Shown piece after piece: positions 44,886 to 53,610 of a stretch of DNA of 64,000 nt. Both the position numbers and the translations under genes were made by a program. The stretch's first letter is position 1. The number at the start of each line of letters is the position of its first letter. The notes beneath the pieces are model-generated. The model was not told where the DNA came from and did no database searches. It saw only the letters and a list, made by a program, of their open reading frames with translations. The DNA is from Paenibacillus sp. UNC451MF (GTDB lineage Bacteria > Bacillota > Bacilli > Paenibacillales > NBRC-103111). Location: NCBI RefSeq assembly GCF_000686845.1, contig NZ_JMLS01000028.1:39932-103931 (forward strand). The letters run 5' to 3'.

Positions 44886-45997
44886 TGAGTGATATGGAAT
44901 TAACAAATCGGCAGCTATTCTGGATGATGGTTAGCACGCAGATCATTATGACGATACTTCTCACTACTTCTCCCGCTATTCAATCAGCACAGCAGGATGC
45001 ATGGATCTCCGCCTTGCTAGCGATGGGTATCAGTATTGGTATCGCCTATATTTGCGGGAAACTCTACACCATTTTTCCAGACAAATCCTTAATCGAATAT
45101 AACCGTGGTTTGCTTGGTAAATGGTTGGGAGGATTAGTTTCCGCCATGTACATCTTAGTTTGGATTCTCATCCTTGCCGTGATCTTAAAGCAATTTAGTT
45201 TATTTATAACCGGTACAATCATGCCTAAAACACCAGTATCTATTATTATCATTTTGATGCTTATCGTCGTGCTATATCCTACTTTGCATGGAGTAGGTGT
45301 TATTGGACGTATATGCGAATTGACAGGGCCTATCATATTGATCGGCGTTATAGGGCCCATGTTTTTAGCTATTAATGAAATGGATAGGGATCGTTTGCTT
45401 CCTATTTTTTCGGATAGCGGTTATATGGCTATCATGAAAGGAGCGCTGCCTACAGCAGCCTTCTTAGGTGATTGCATATTGATTCTTATACTCAGCTCCT
45501 TTGTAGACCATAGCAAGTTTAAAGTCCGTCATTCCGTTTACGGAGTCATGGTTTCAGGAATTTTCACCTCATTATCCGTAATCGTCAGTCTCCTCATGTT
45601 TGGCTCTAACGTAGCTTCCGGGTATCCGTATCCAATGCTAATGACAGTACGTTCCATATCCATTGGCGGAATTATTGAAAATCTCGATGCCGTTGTTATT
45701 ACGATTTGGATCATGAGCATATTTACTAAACTAGCCTTATATTTATTTGTGGCTGGGTACGGTACCTCACAGCTATTTGGCATGAAGAACTGGAGAATCC
45801 CTGTATGGGTTATTGCTGGAGTTGCTTTGGTTATAGCGTTGCTCCCTACGAACTATGAAGAAATTTCGGTCATTTTCCCACAAAAAGTAGCCACAAAGTA
45901 CGTATTCCCTATATTTATGGCAGGAGGACCCTTGTTACTGCTAATTTTAGGCCTTTTTAAACGTAAAAAGTTGAATCCGGCGCCCCCTAGATCATAG
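44885..45997 (+). CDS. GerB-family germination permease, subunit B
   Basis: 370 residues, ten membrane segments, APC-superfamily fold. LTNRQLFWMMVSTQIIMTIL at the start and SLIEYNRGLLGKWLGGLVSAMY are the usual GerB marks. It is the germinant-binding and possibly ion-conducting subunit. Translation is coupled to subunit C by a one-base overlap. A-C-B order is complete; no D subunit follows. Confidence 0.92.
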   Translation: MSDMELTNRQLFWMMVSTQIIMTILLTTSPAIQSAQQDAWISALLAMGISIGIAYICGKLYTIFPDKSLIEYNRGLLGKWLGGLVSAMYILVWILILAVILKQFSLFITGTIMPKTPVSIIIILMLIVVLYPTLHGVGVIGRICELTGPIILIGVIGPMFLAINEMDRDRLLPIFSDSGYMAIMKGALPTAAFLGDCILILILSSFVDHSKFKVRHSVYGVMVSGIFTSLSVIVSLLMFGSNVASGYPYPMLMTVRSISIGGIIENLDAVVITIWIMSIFTKLALYLFVAGYGTSQLFGMKNWRIPVWVIAGVALVIALLPTNYEEISVIFPQKVATKYVFPIFMAGGPLLLLILGLFKRKKLNPAPPRS

Positions 45998-46126
45998 CCT
46001 TAGCTAACATGGAACTAAGGTGGTTATCCCTGCTAAAAAAGATACATTTGCAATTATTAATATGACACAAGCTGACATATTAATGGTTCATAATGGGAGG
46101 TAGATCAACGAAAGGAGTAACAGAAT

Positions 46127-47038
46127 ATGAAACCTCTAGATGGAAAAGTAGCTTTGGTGGCGGGTGCAACGCGCGGCGCAGGTAGAGGAATAGCTATCGA
46201 ATTAGGCGCAGCTGGGGCTACTGTTTATTTGACTGGACGTACGACACGAACACAACGATCCGAGTATAATCGTCCTGAAACTATTGAAGAAACCGCTGAT
46301 CTTGTAAACAATGTGGGTGGTAGAGGAATAGCGATTCAAGTAGATCATCTGGATCCGGATCAGGTCCAGGCTCTAATTGCACGTATTGAGAACGAACAGG
46401 GGAGACTGGACATCCTGGTCAACGATGTGTGGGGGGCTGAATATTTGGCACAGTGGAACGTGCCCTTATGGGAGCACTCCCTAGAACGAGGGTTTCGCAT
46501 GCTTCGGCTTGCGATTGACACGCATATCATTACAAGCCACTTTGCACTACCATTATTAATACGAAACAAGAATGGACTTGTCATTGAGATATCGGACGGC
46601 ACGGCAGAATATAACGATAAAAACTACCGTTTATCACTGTTCTACGATCTCGCGAAGACGTCCGTCATTCGTATGGCTCAGTCTTTAGCCCATGAACTTT
46701 CACCCCATAAATGCAACGCCATAGCAGTGACCCCGGGTTGGATGCGTTCTGAAATCATGCTTGATCACTACGGTGTTAAAGAAGAAAACTGGCGTGATGC
46801 CACTATTAAGGAACCCCATTTCATCATCTCGGAATCTCCGCGTTTTGTAGGGCGTGCTGTTGCCGCGCTAGCTGGTGATCCGGAAGCTGCTCGATGGAAC
46901 GGTCACTCTTTGTCCAGCGGTAAGCTCGCACAAATGTATGGTTTTTATGATCTTGACGGGTCACAGCCCGACTGCTGGCGGTATCTCGTAGAAGTTCAAG
47001 AAGCGGGCAAACCAGCGAATGCTACTGGGTATCGATAA
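46127..47038 (+). CDS. Short-chain dehydrogenase/reductase
   Basis: 303 residues. The cofactor motif GATRGAGRG (13-21) and the TGR after strand 2 point to NADP. The catalytic Ser (EISDGTA, about 156) and YDLAK (Tyr173, Lys177) are in place. The usual NNAG is replaced by NDVWG, as in a subgroup of long SDRs. GAAAGGAG precedes the ATG. It is convergent with an AraC gene and appears to be a single unit; the substrate is unknown. Confidence 0.88.
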   Translation: MKPLDGKVALVAGATRGAGRGIAIELGAAGATVYLTGRTTRTQRSEYNRPETIEETADLVNNVGGRGIAIQVDHLDPDQVQALIARIENEQGRLDILVNDVWGAEYLAQWNVPLWEHSLERGFRMLRLAIDTHIITSHFALPLLIRNKNGLVIEISDGTAEYNDKNYRLSLFYDLAKTSVIRMAQSLAHELSPHKCNAIAVTPGWMRSEIMLDHYGVKEENWRDATIKEPHFIISESPRFVGRAVAALAGDPEAARWNGHSLSSGKLAQMYGFYDLDGSQPDCWRYLVEVQEAGKPANATGYR

Positions 47039-47108
47039 CGGTCAAGAATTTGATCCGAGTTAAGCAGCAAGCTTTAATTCAATGCAGAATGATACACGGA
47101 TTCATACC

Positions 47109-47981
47109 TCATGAATCATCTCTTTTCTCTTCACGATATTCCCGTGGTGACCTTCCGTTTAACCTGCTAAATAGCTTAGAAAAATAATGAACAGACGAGA
47201 AACCATGCTTCTCCGCTATCTCAGTGATGCTTAGATTCGTAAATAGGAGGTCATTCTTCGCCCGATTGATCTTGAATTGAATGATATATTGTGTTGGTGG
47301 CAAACCAGTAGCTTGTTTGAACAAATTGAAAAAATAACCTCGGCTTATTCGTAGTTCTTTGTAATATGTCTTTAAGGGCTGCAGCTTTCCATGCAACAAA
47401 TCTTGATCCAATCGGTCGAGCAGCTTGTACATTCGGGGATCAGGGATATATTCCTCATTCAGAGCAAAATGGAGAAAAAACTCAATAAATTGTTGGAAGC
47501 TGCTCTGTATCTTCAGACTGCGAATGTATGTCCTCTCATTCGTATATTGATTGTCAGTATAAAACTTCTCGAAGAAATCAATCCATATCCGCAGCTTCTC
47601 CACTTTCATATATTCAGGTAAAGAGTATGGAAAAGTGGGGCCAATCAGAGAAGGCTGTAGAGATGCTGGATCAAAGCAGATGATGCTTGGGTTGATAAAT
47701 TCCATTCTTCGATCCCTATATGACCAATCGAAATAGCAGCACACATGTACCATCGGTTCATCTCTGTCAGCAATCCAATGGTGGAGCTGCCCAGCTGGTA
47801 TATATACGAGTGAGCCGACCTCAGTATCGTAAGTTCGACCACATGTTTGAATAACACCTTTTCCTTCGCTGATCAAATAGAGAGAGGAGGCATAGCTGAT
47901 CCGATTGCTGCTGGTCTGTCCTTTGGAAAAGGGATACCGGGTTGCATAATAAACGTAAGGATGAAAGTCTCCGAAATCCAT
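47109..47981 (-). CDS. AraC-family transcriptional regulator with cupin-type sensor domain
   Basis: 290 residues. The N-terminal domain has a cupin pattern (YLISEGKGVIQTCGRTYDTE, VGSLVYIPAGQLHHW). The C-terminal helix-turn-helix pair is clear (ELRISRGYFFNLFKQATGLP, SITEIAEKHGFSSVHYFSKLF). It is divergent from the PhyH-HEAT gene across 141 bases and is the likely activator of that operon. Confidence 0.9.
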   Translation of the reverse strand: MDFGDFHPYVYYATRYPFSKGQTSSNRISYASSLYLISEGKGVIQTCGRTYDTEVGSLVYIPAGQLHHWIADRDEPMVHVCCYFDWSYRDRRMEFINPSIICFDPASLQPSLIGPTFPYSLPEYMKVEKLRIWIDFFEKFYTDNQYTNERTYIRSLKIQSSFQQFIEFFLHFALNEEYIPDPRMYKLLDRLDQDLLHGKLQPLKTYYKELRISRGYFFNLFKQATGLPPTQYIIQFKINRAKNDLLFTNLSITEIAEKHGFSSVHYFSKLFSRLNGRSPREYREEKRDDS

Positions 47982-48122
47982 CTTCGATCACCACCTCTAA
48001 CAAAATAATAATGCAATTGATATGACGATTGTACAAATGATTGACCTTTTTCCAAATACAATTCACACCTTGCGCTGTAAGATTAACAAAGTAATCATAC
48101 AACATCTAAAGGTGGAGATAAC

Positions 48123-49712
48123 ATGTTAGACAGCAAGCACTTGTTAACAGATGAGCAAATGCTGCAGTTTATTACCAAAGGGTATCTTGTACTTAAGAAC
48201 GATTTGCCACATCAGCTTCATAACAGTATTATGAACCAAATCTATTACGTACTGCACGAAGAGGGTAACCCGGGCAACAACATTCTACCTCGAGTTCCGG
48301 ATATACAGCAACTGTTCGATACTCCGGTTGTCAAAGGAGCCTTAACGAGTGTTCTTGGATCGGACTATTACATGCATCCTCACCGTCACTGTCACTACAA
48401 CCGACCAGGAAACCAGACTCCAGGGGGCGGAACATGGCACAAAGACGGTTATTGGTCATCATTTCGCAGCCATCGGCCGTGGTGGGCCATGATTTTTTAT
48501 TATACTCACGACATTACTGAGGATTTAGGGCCTACTGCGATCATGCCTGGCACCCAATACTACGAAAAATTTCTCGACGAACGAGGGGAGACGCTTCTGC
48601 CGACAGGCAAGGCGGGAACGATGGTACTGGTACATTTCGACTTGTGGCATAAAGCCTCACTTAATGTATCGGATCTAGATCGATATATGCTCAAGTTTCA
48701 ATTTCTCAGGTTATCCGCACCGGAATTTCCAAGTTGGAATCATCAGAGCAAGGAGATGATCGTGCCTGAAGGAACACCCGCTATCCATATGAATTTATGG
48801 CAGGATGTCTGGGATTGGCTCCGGGGAGACAAACATACGGCAAAGCAGAACAGCATGAATATTAACGATGAGAGATTGTTGGCATTACAACAAGACCTTG
48901 AAGCAGAGGATTCGACCGTGCGCGAGCGGGCTGCAGACGATTTGGGGAGGATAGGTATAGCAGCGGCTTCTTGTGCTCCCCAATTAGGGGTTCTGTTGAA
49001 TGATCCGGTAGAAACGACCGCGTTGAACGCAGCCTACGCCCTTGGACAATTAGGAATAAAAGGTATTGAAGTGCTAATCGGTCATTTAAAAGAAGGATCG
49101 AGCTTAGTAGCGGAACGTGCCGCATACGGATTACAAGGAGCAGGCATGGAAGCCATTCCAGCACTGCTACATGTTATGAAGCATGAAGATGAGAAGCGCA
49201 GGGCGTTAGCAGTGTTCGTGCTAGGAATGATCGGATATCCCGAAGGCGAAGCGATATCCTCGCTTATCTCATGCTTACAAGATGAGAGTGATTGGGTCCG
49301 TAGAAATGCGGTCGAAGCTTTGGGCATGGTCAGAAATCCTGGAGAAGAGGTCGTTTCGGCATTAGCAAATGTATTGGAGGAGTCTTTGCTATGTGAAATA
49401 TGTGAAACTGACGAAGCTTCTGAGACGAAAGACATGCAATCGAAAAATGCATATGTAACCATGCAGCACTACATTTCTAATAAGATCGGTTATACGGCGG
49501 CACTGTCACTGTTGCGCAAAGGTAAGACAGGCGATCCAATGAAAGTTGTTCGCTCCCTGCAACAAGCGCTGTACAGCAAAGATCGTTATGTCAGGGCTTA
49601 TGCGGCGGAAGCACTCACCCATCTGCGAACGGATGAAGCAATTGAGATCATGATACGGTATTATCGATCTTCCCGTTGGTGTCAGGATACTAGTAAAGCA
49701 AGCACTTTCTAG
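48123..49712 (+). CDS. Phytanoyl-CoA dioxygenase domain fused to HEAT repeats
   Basis: 529 residues. Residues about 8-215 form a PhyH-type Fe(II)/2-oxoglutarate oxygenase with a complete site: His106 and Asp108 (TWHKDGYW), distal His176 (LWHKAS) and a 2-oxoglutarate arginine near Arg187. After a linker, about 245-515 hold roughly seven HEAT/PBS-lyase-like repeats (ALQQDLEAEDSTVRERAADDL, TALNAAYALGQLGIKGIEVL, DESDWVRRNAVEALGM). The fusion is not one I know. The repeats may recruit a protein or large substrate. AAAGGTGGAG precedes the ATG, and the enolase-superfamily gene follows after 38 bases. Confidence 0.88.
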   Translation: MLDSKHLLTDEQMLQFITKGYLVLKNDLPHQLHNSIMNQIYYVLHEEGNPGNNILPRVPDIQQLFDTPVVKGALTSVLGSDYYMHPHRHCHYNRPGNQTPGGGTWHKDGYWSSFRSHRPWWAMIFYYTHDITEDLGPTAIMPGTQYYEKFLDERGETLLPTGKAGTMVLVHFDLWHKASLNVSDLDRYMLKFQFLRLSAPEFPSWNHQSKEMIVPEGTPAIHMNLWQDVWDWLRGDKHTAKQNSMNINDERLLALQQDLEAEDSTVRERAADDLGRIGIAAASCAPQLGVLLNDPVETTALNAAYALGQLGIKGIEVLIGHLKEGSSLVAERAAYGLQGAGMEAIPALLHVMKHEDEKRRALAVFVLGMIGYPEGEAISSLISCLQDESDWVRRNAVEALGMVRNPGEEVVSALANVLEESLLCEICETDEASETKDMQSKNAYVTMQHYISNKIGYTAALSLLRKGKTGDPMKVVRSLQQALYSKDRYVRAYAAEALTHLRTDEAIEIMIRYYRSSRWCQDTSKASTF

Positions 49713-49750
49713 GTTATTAAGTGGACACATAAAGGAGAAATCAATTATCT

Positions 49751-50848
49751 ATGAAAATAACAAAAGTGGAGTCATTTATTCTGCATGTTCCTATAACTCC
49801 TCCGATAACGGATGCAATAAATGTAGCTACTCATTGGGGACTAGCCGGAGTAAGGATTTTTACAGATGACGGTTTTATTGGATACGGTTATACAGGTACT
49901 TGTGCTAATGGAGACGAGATGATTATCGATACCATCGATCGGTATTATGCGCCGGAATTGATAGGTAAAGATCCCTTCATGGTAAGGGAAATATGGGATC
50001 AACTTAGATTTGGCAAGATGCACTGGATCGGAAGAGCTGGAATTACTCACATGGCTCTTGCCGCAGTGGACATAGCATTATGGGACATCATGTCCAAAGC
50101 CTCAAATAAACCTTTGTGGCAGTACTTGGGTGGACATAAGTCGAAGCAATTAAAAGCTTATAACACAAACGGGGGTTGGCTAAATTGGAGCAAAGAACGT
50201 CTGATCAAGGATGTTTGCGAAATCGTCGAACAAGGGTTTACTGGAGTTAAAATTAAAGTAGGAAAACCAGATCCTCATGAAGATTTTGATCGCGTTAGGG
50301 CCGTGAGAAGAGCAATTGGCGACAACACAACCTTTATGATCGATGTTAATCAACAGTGGAATATTAATACCGCGATGACTTGGGGCAAAAAGCTGGAGGA
50401 ATTCGACTTGTTCTGGCTGGAGGAGCCGCTTAATCCAGACGACGTTCTTGGACATAAGAAGCTCGCGGATACATTGACGGTGCCGATTGCCTTAGGCGAG
50501 CACGTCTATTCAAAATTTGCTTTCCGTGATTATATTCATCAAGGTGCAGTCGAATATGTAAAAGTCGATGTGACCCGAGTGGGGGGGATAACTGAGTGGT
50601 TACAGGTTGCTGGTCTCGCAGCTTCCTATGACTTACCGATTTGTCCACATGTGGGAGATATGGGGCAAATACATCAGCACCTTGTCGCCTCTACATCAAA
50701 CGCAACGATGCTGGAGTATATTCCTTGGATTCGTCATATTTTTGAAGAGCCTGCTACTGTTAAGGACGGTTACTACGTGTTACCCCAAATGCCAGGGGCT
50801 TCGACTCAGATCATACCCCAATTTTTCGAAGAATACAGAGTTAAGTAG
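49751..50848 (+). CDS. Mandelate racemase/muconate lactonizing enzyme family (enolase superfamily)
   Basis: 365 residues with the capping domain (1-120) and TIM-barrel. KIK (Lys167, Lys169) is a KxK catalytic motif; metal ligands are Asp198, Glu224 (FWLEEP) and Glu250 (ALGEH), and His300 (CPHVGD) is the second base. The site is that of an acid-sugar dehydratase or racemase. AAAGGAGAAA site 10 bases before the start. Co-transcription with the PhyH-HEAT gene implies a pathway on a hydroxy acid or sugar acid; the substrate is unknown. Confidence 0.9.
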   Translation: MKITKVESFILHVPITPPITDAINVATHWGLAGVRIFTDDGFIGYGYTGTCANGDEMIIDTIDRYYAPELIGKDPFMVREIWDQLRFGKMHWIGRAGITHMALAAVDIALWDIMSKASNKPLWQYLGGHKSKQLKAYNTNGGWLNWSKERLIKDVCEIVEQGFTGVKIKVGKPDPHEDFDRVRAVRRAIGDNTTFMIDVNQQWNINTAMTWGKKLEEFDLFWLEEPLNPDDVLGHKKLADTLTVPIALGEHVYSKFAFRDYIHQGAVEYVKVDVTRVGGITEWLQVAGLAASYDLPICPHVGDMGQIHQHLVASTSNATMLEYIPWIRHIFEEPATVKDGYYVLPQMPGASTQIIPQFFEEYRVK

Positions 50849-50907
50849 GGGAAATTAAAGAAAATTGAAGATGATCGGCAGTCTAGGACATTATTTTGTA
50901 TCATTAG

Positions 50908-50937
50908 GTCAACCAGGAACTCTGGTTGGCTTTTTTT
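50908..50937 (+). terminator. Intrinsic terminator after the enolase-superfamily gene
   Basis: GTCAACCAG pairs with CTGGTTGGC (one G-T) around a 5-base loop, followed by T7. The following 245 bases to the Hfq-like gene hold no feature I can support. Confidence 0.9.
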
Positions 50938-51183
50938 CTTGGGAATTATATGATGGCGTTATCCGGGAAACAAGTCTGCAAGCACGACGGTGGACTTAGT
51001 TCAGGTCATTTTTCTTGAAAAACTGAAATAATTCCGTAAGGAGTATAAAAAATAAAGTTCTTGACTTTTAGTTGTGATCAAACGGGTACTTGACAGCCGT
51101 GTGCTATCATTAAACAAAGATCATATCACGGGGGTAGGGGAGGATACTAGATCCTATTCTAAAAAGTGAGGGATAAACTAAGT

Positions 51184-51395
51184 TTGAAAAACAACCAGGA
51201 TTTAGTCAAGAATATCATTTATCCATCTTGATGAAAGATCGAACTGAATGCTTGATTATCACCACTAATGGAGTACAAATCAAAGGAACAATTGAACTTT
51301 TTGATAAACATGTCGTCTTTATACGCGCGCACTCTGGAAAACAGAGCATGATCTATAAGCATGCATTATCCACGATCATACCTAGCATTAAATAA
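51184..51395 (+). CDS. Hfq-like RNA chaperone, start displaced by one base
   Basis: The frame ending at 51395 encodes an Sm-like Hfq: SQEYHLSILMKDRTECLIIT, GVQIKGTIELFD, then GKQSMIYKHALSTIIP, which fits the Hfq Sm2 signature (IYKHA, STI). This frame has an upstream TAA and no start except TTG/ATG at 51228/51231, which would lose the first helix and has no binding site. A GAGGG site and TTG at 51184 exist in the frame one base off, joined through GAAAAAC. One more A would give a normal 70-residue Hfq. So there is a real indel, a sequence error or recoding; a 54-residue product from 51231 is the fallback. Confidence 0.65.
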
Positions 51396-51450
51396 GCCTT
51401 ATACTTAACTCAAAAAGACTAAGCTTACAATAATACTTGGGAGGCAACTT

Positions 51451-52056
51451 ATGTTTCAGCATAGTAATCAAAAATATGAAGGAATAGACTTTGGTACACA
51501 AGATTTAAGGTACGGCGATTTAATAAGTTGTACATTTAATCGTTGCTCGTTTTCTAATGGATCTCTTGATGAGATTACATCCAGTTTCTGCCGTTTTATT
51601 GAGTGTGATTTTCGAGGAGCTTCATTAAATGGGTCCATTCATAAAGAATCAGCGTTTGAGAATTGCAACTTTAATGGAACTAATCTTTTTGTTTCGAAAT
51701 TTGAAGAATGTAAAATGACAGGTTCAGATTTTTCTAGCTCAAATATGGATGGGATCACAATTTTTCAAGGAGATTGGTCTTACACAAATTTGAGAAATTC
51801 CAGATTAGTTAAACAGGATTTACGCAGGGTTAAATTTTACGAAGCAGACTTGTCAGGAGCAAATTTAGAAAAAGCCGATTTAAGAGATTGTGATCTGACT
51901 ATGGCTATACTGACAAAAGCAAAGTTACAGGATGCGGATGTAAGAGGGGCTAAAATGGAAGGAGTAGATTTTAAAACATTCACCATTACAGGAATGAGAA
52001 TGGATAGAGAGCAATCTGTATTGCTTGCGCTTTCTCATGGAGCCAAGGTAAGTTAA
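51451..52056 (+). CDS. Pentapeptide-repeat protein (Qnr/McbG-like)
   Basis: 201 residues built almost wholly of A(D/N)LXX-type repeats (SFSNGSL, CDFRGASL, NCNFNGTNL, SDFSSSNM, ADLSGANLEKADLRDCDL), which form a right-handed beta-helix. Length and the C-terminal helix (MDREQSVLLALSHG) fit Qnr-like proteins of Gram-positive bacteria, which mimic DNA and protect gyrase. Whether this one does so cannot be told from sequence. TTGGGAGG precedes the ATG. It lies 55 bases after the Hfq-like gene. Confidence 0.85.
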   Translation: MFQHSNQKYEGIDFGTQDLRYGDLISCTFNRCSFSNGSLDEITSSFCRFIECDFRGASLNGSIHKESAFENCNFNGTNLFVSKFEECKMTGSDFSSSNMDGITIFQGDWSYTNLRNSRLVKQDLRRVKFYEADLSGANLEKADLRDCDLTMAILTKAKLQDADVRGAKMEGVDFKTFTITGMRMDREQSVLLALSHGAKVS

Positions 52057-52191
52057 TCGGATATTAAGATCATTCTTGAGCTCCACAGGCAAACTAGCAC
52101 CTTTTGGCAGTAAAATGTGTGGTTATGGCAGTTCTTTCTTCCTTATGCTGATCATGTAAAAATCAATTCTGACTAAGAGAGGTGCTTTCAC

Positions 52192-52614
52192 ATGACACAG
52201 CAACAAAATGGAGTAAAGACGATTGAAGGAGATACACTGATTCGAAAAGTTCTCCTGACGAATGCCGTTTCCTCGGGAGCTGTTGGATTGCTGCTGCTTA
52301 TGTTTCCCGGATTTGCCCGCAGCTGGACAGGTTTGGACAACCTGAGCGCACTAGCAGGAACAGGCGTTTTCCTGCTCATTGTCGTCGCATTACTATTGTG
52401 GACAGCAACCAGGAACTTAATATCTCCTCGGCTAGTGCTCTTTTTTGCCATTCTCGATTTATTATGGGTAATTGATAGTGTTCTTCTTCTGGGGGTTAAC
52501 GGATCTGTCACAGCTATCGGCATATGGGCGATTATAGTGGTTGCTGCAGTTGTAGGTGTATTTGCGAGCTTTGAGATGTCCTACTACTGGCACAACCGTT
52601 ATTATCGCAAGTAA
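52192..52614 (+). CDS. Four-segment membrane protein of unknown function
   Basis: 140 residues with four membrane segments (about 20-42, 51-71, 80-100, 105-127) and short loops; the C-terminus is rich in Tyr and Arg (FEMSYYWHNRYYRK). I do not recognise the family. AGAGAGGTG precedes the ATG and a strong terminator follows, so it is a monocistronic gene. Confidence 0.7.
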   Translation: MTQQQNGVKTIEGDTLIRKVLLTNAVSSGAVGLLLLMFPGFARSWTGLDNLSALAGTGVFLLIVVALLLWTATRNLISPRLVLFFAILDLLWVIDSVLLLGVNGSVTAIGIWAIIVVAAVVGVFASFEMSYYWHNRYYRK

Positions 52615-52687
52615 AGATGATTTGGGAATCGATCTAGTAACAGTATTGTATCTGAAAATTTAACTACAGTTTAATACCAATCACTAA

Positions 52688-52718
52688 ATAGCAGGTGCCG
52701 CGGCACCTGCTATTTTTA
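52688..52718 (+). terminator. Palindromic terminator
   Basis: A 26-base perfect palindrome (ATAGCAGGTGCCG and its complement, 52688-52713) is followed by TTTTTATT. It ends the small membrane protein unit. Confidence 0.85.
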
Positions 52719-52764
52719 TTGAAATAAAGGCTAGATTTAATGGTGCTGCCGCTATCCTCCACTT

Positions 52765-52805
52765 TTTAAGGTTCCTGTAAGGTTCGCATTAAAACGTTGT
52801 AAGGT
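52765..52805 (+). promoter_or_regulatory. Direct repeats, candidate response-regulator site of the BceAB operon
   Basis: TTTAAGGT at 52765, TGTAAGGT at 52776 and TGTAAGGT at 52798 are direct repeats spaced 11 and 22 bases, that is, on the same face of the helix. This phasing is typical for OmpR-family regulators. The repeats lie 47-87 bases before the ATPase start. Confidence 0.5.
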
Positions 52806-52851
52806 AGGAGAACTATAATTGTTTTTGTAGAGAAACAAGGAGGATGGCTAT

Positions 52852-53610
52852 ATGAAAACCATTTTACAGGCAAACAACGTTCAAAAAATATACGGTACGA
52901 AGGAAAACCAATACAAGGCACTTGAAGATATCGATCTGGAAGTGATGGAAAGCGAGTTTATTGGCATTATGGGACCTTCGGGAGCAGGGAAATCAACCTT
53001 ACTTAATATTTTGTCTACCATCGATAGCCCCACGTCTGGAGAAATTGTCATCGCCGGTCAAAATATCTTGCAGATGAACGAGGAACAATTGTCGGACTTT
53101 CGTCGCAATCAGCTTGGATTTATTTTTCAAGATTATAACCTTCTCGATACGCTGACGGTGAAAGAGAATATTTTGCTTCCGCTTGCTTTATCGAAGGTTC
53201 CGGCCAACGATATCGAAGCGCGTGTCCAGGAAATCGCCGATACATTCGGCATTCGGGACATCCTCGAGAAATACCCCTATCACATCTCAGGGGGCCAGAA
53301 ACAGCGAACAGCCGCGTCGCGCGCCATTGTCGCCAATCCTAGCCTGATCCTAGCGGACGAGCCGACGGGCGCATTGGATTCGAAATCGTCTGCTAGTCTG
53401 CTCGAAAGCCTGACCCAGCTTAACGAACGGCATCGATCAACCATCATGATGGTGACGCATGACGCGTTTGCCGCAAGCTTCTGCAAGCGAATCCTATTTA
53501 TTAAAGACGGCAAAATGTACGCGGAAATTCATAAGCATCAGCAATCGCGGCAGGAATTTTTTCAGCAAATAATGGATGTCCTTGCTTCGCTTGGAGGTGG
53601 CGGTAAATGA
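52852..53610 (+). CDS. Bce-type ABC transporter ATPase
   Basis: 252 residues. Walker A GPSGAGKS (41-48), ISGGQKQR signature (145-152), Walker B LILADEP (165-171) and IMMVTHD H-loop are all intact. It matches the BceA/YxdL/MacB group. These pairs remove cell-wall-active peptide antibiotics from their lipid targets and also relay their flux to a kinase. AAGGAGG site; overlaps the permease by ATGA. Confidence 0.92.
   Translation: MKTILQANNVQKIYGTKENQYKALEDIDLEVMESEFIGIMGPSGAGKSTLLNILSTIDSPTSGEIVIAGQNILQMNEEQLSDFRRNQLGFIFQDYNLLDTLTVKENILLPLALSKVPANDIEARVQEIADTFGIRDILEKYPYHISGGQKQRTAASRAIVANPSLILADEPTGALDSKSSASLLESLTQLNERHRSTIMMVTHDAFAASFCKRILFIKDGKMYAEIHKHQQSRQEFFQQIMDVLASLGGGGK

Noticed and set aside
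46015..46110. Short protein-like frame (VVIPAKKDTFAIINMTQADI) before the SDR gene
   Set aside because: No start with a binding site and too short to assign; possibly a remnant, but unsupported.
51061..51180. Possible promoter hexamers (TTGACT, TTGACA, TATCAT) before the Hfq-like gene
   Set aside because: No pair has a spacer near 17 bases, so no promoter is claimed.
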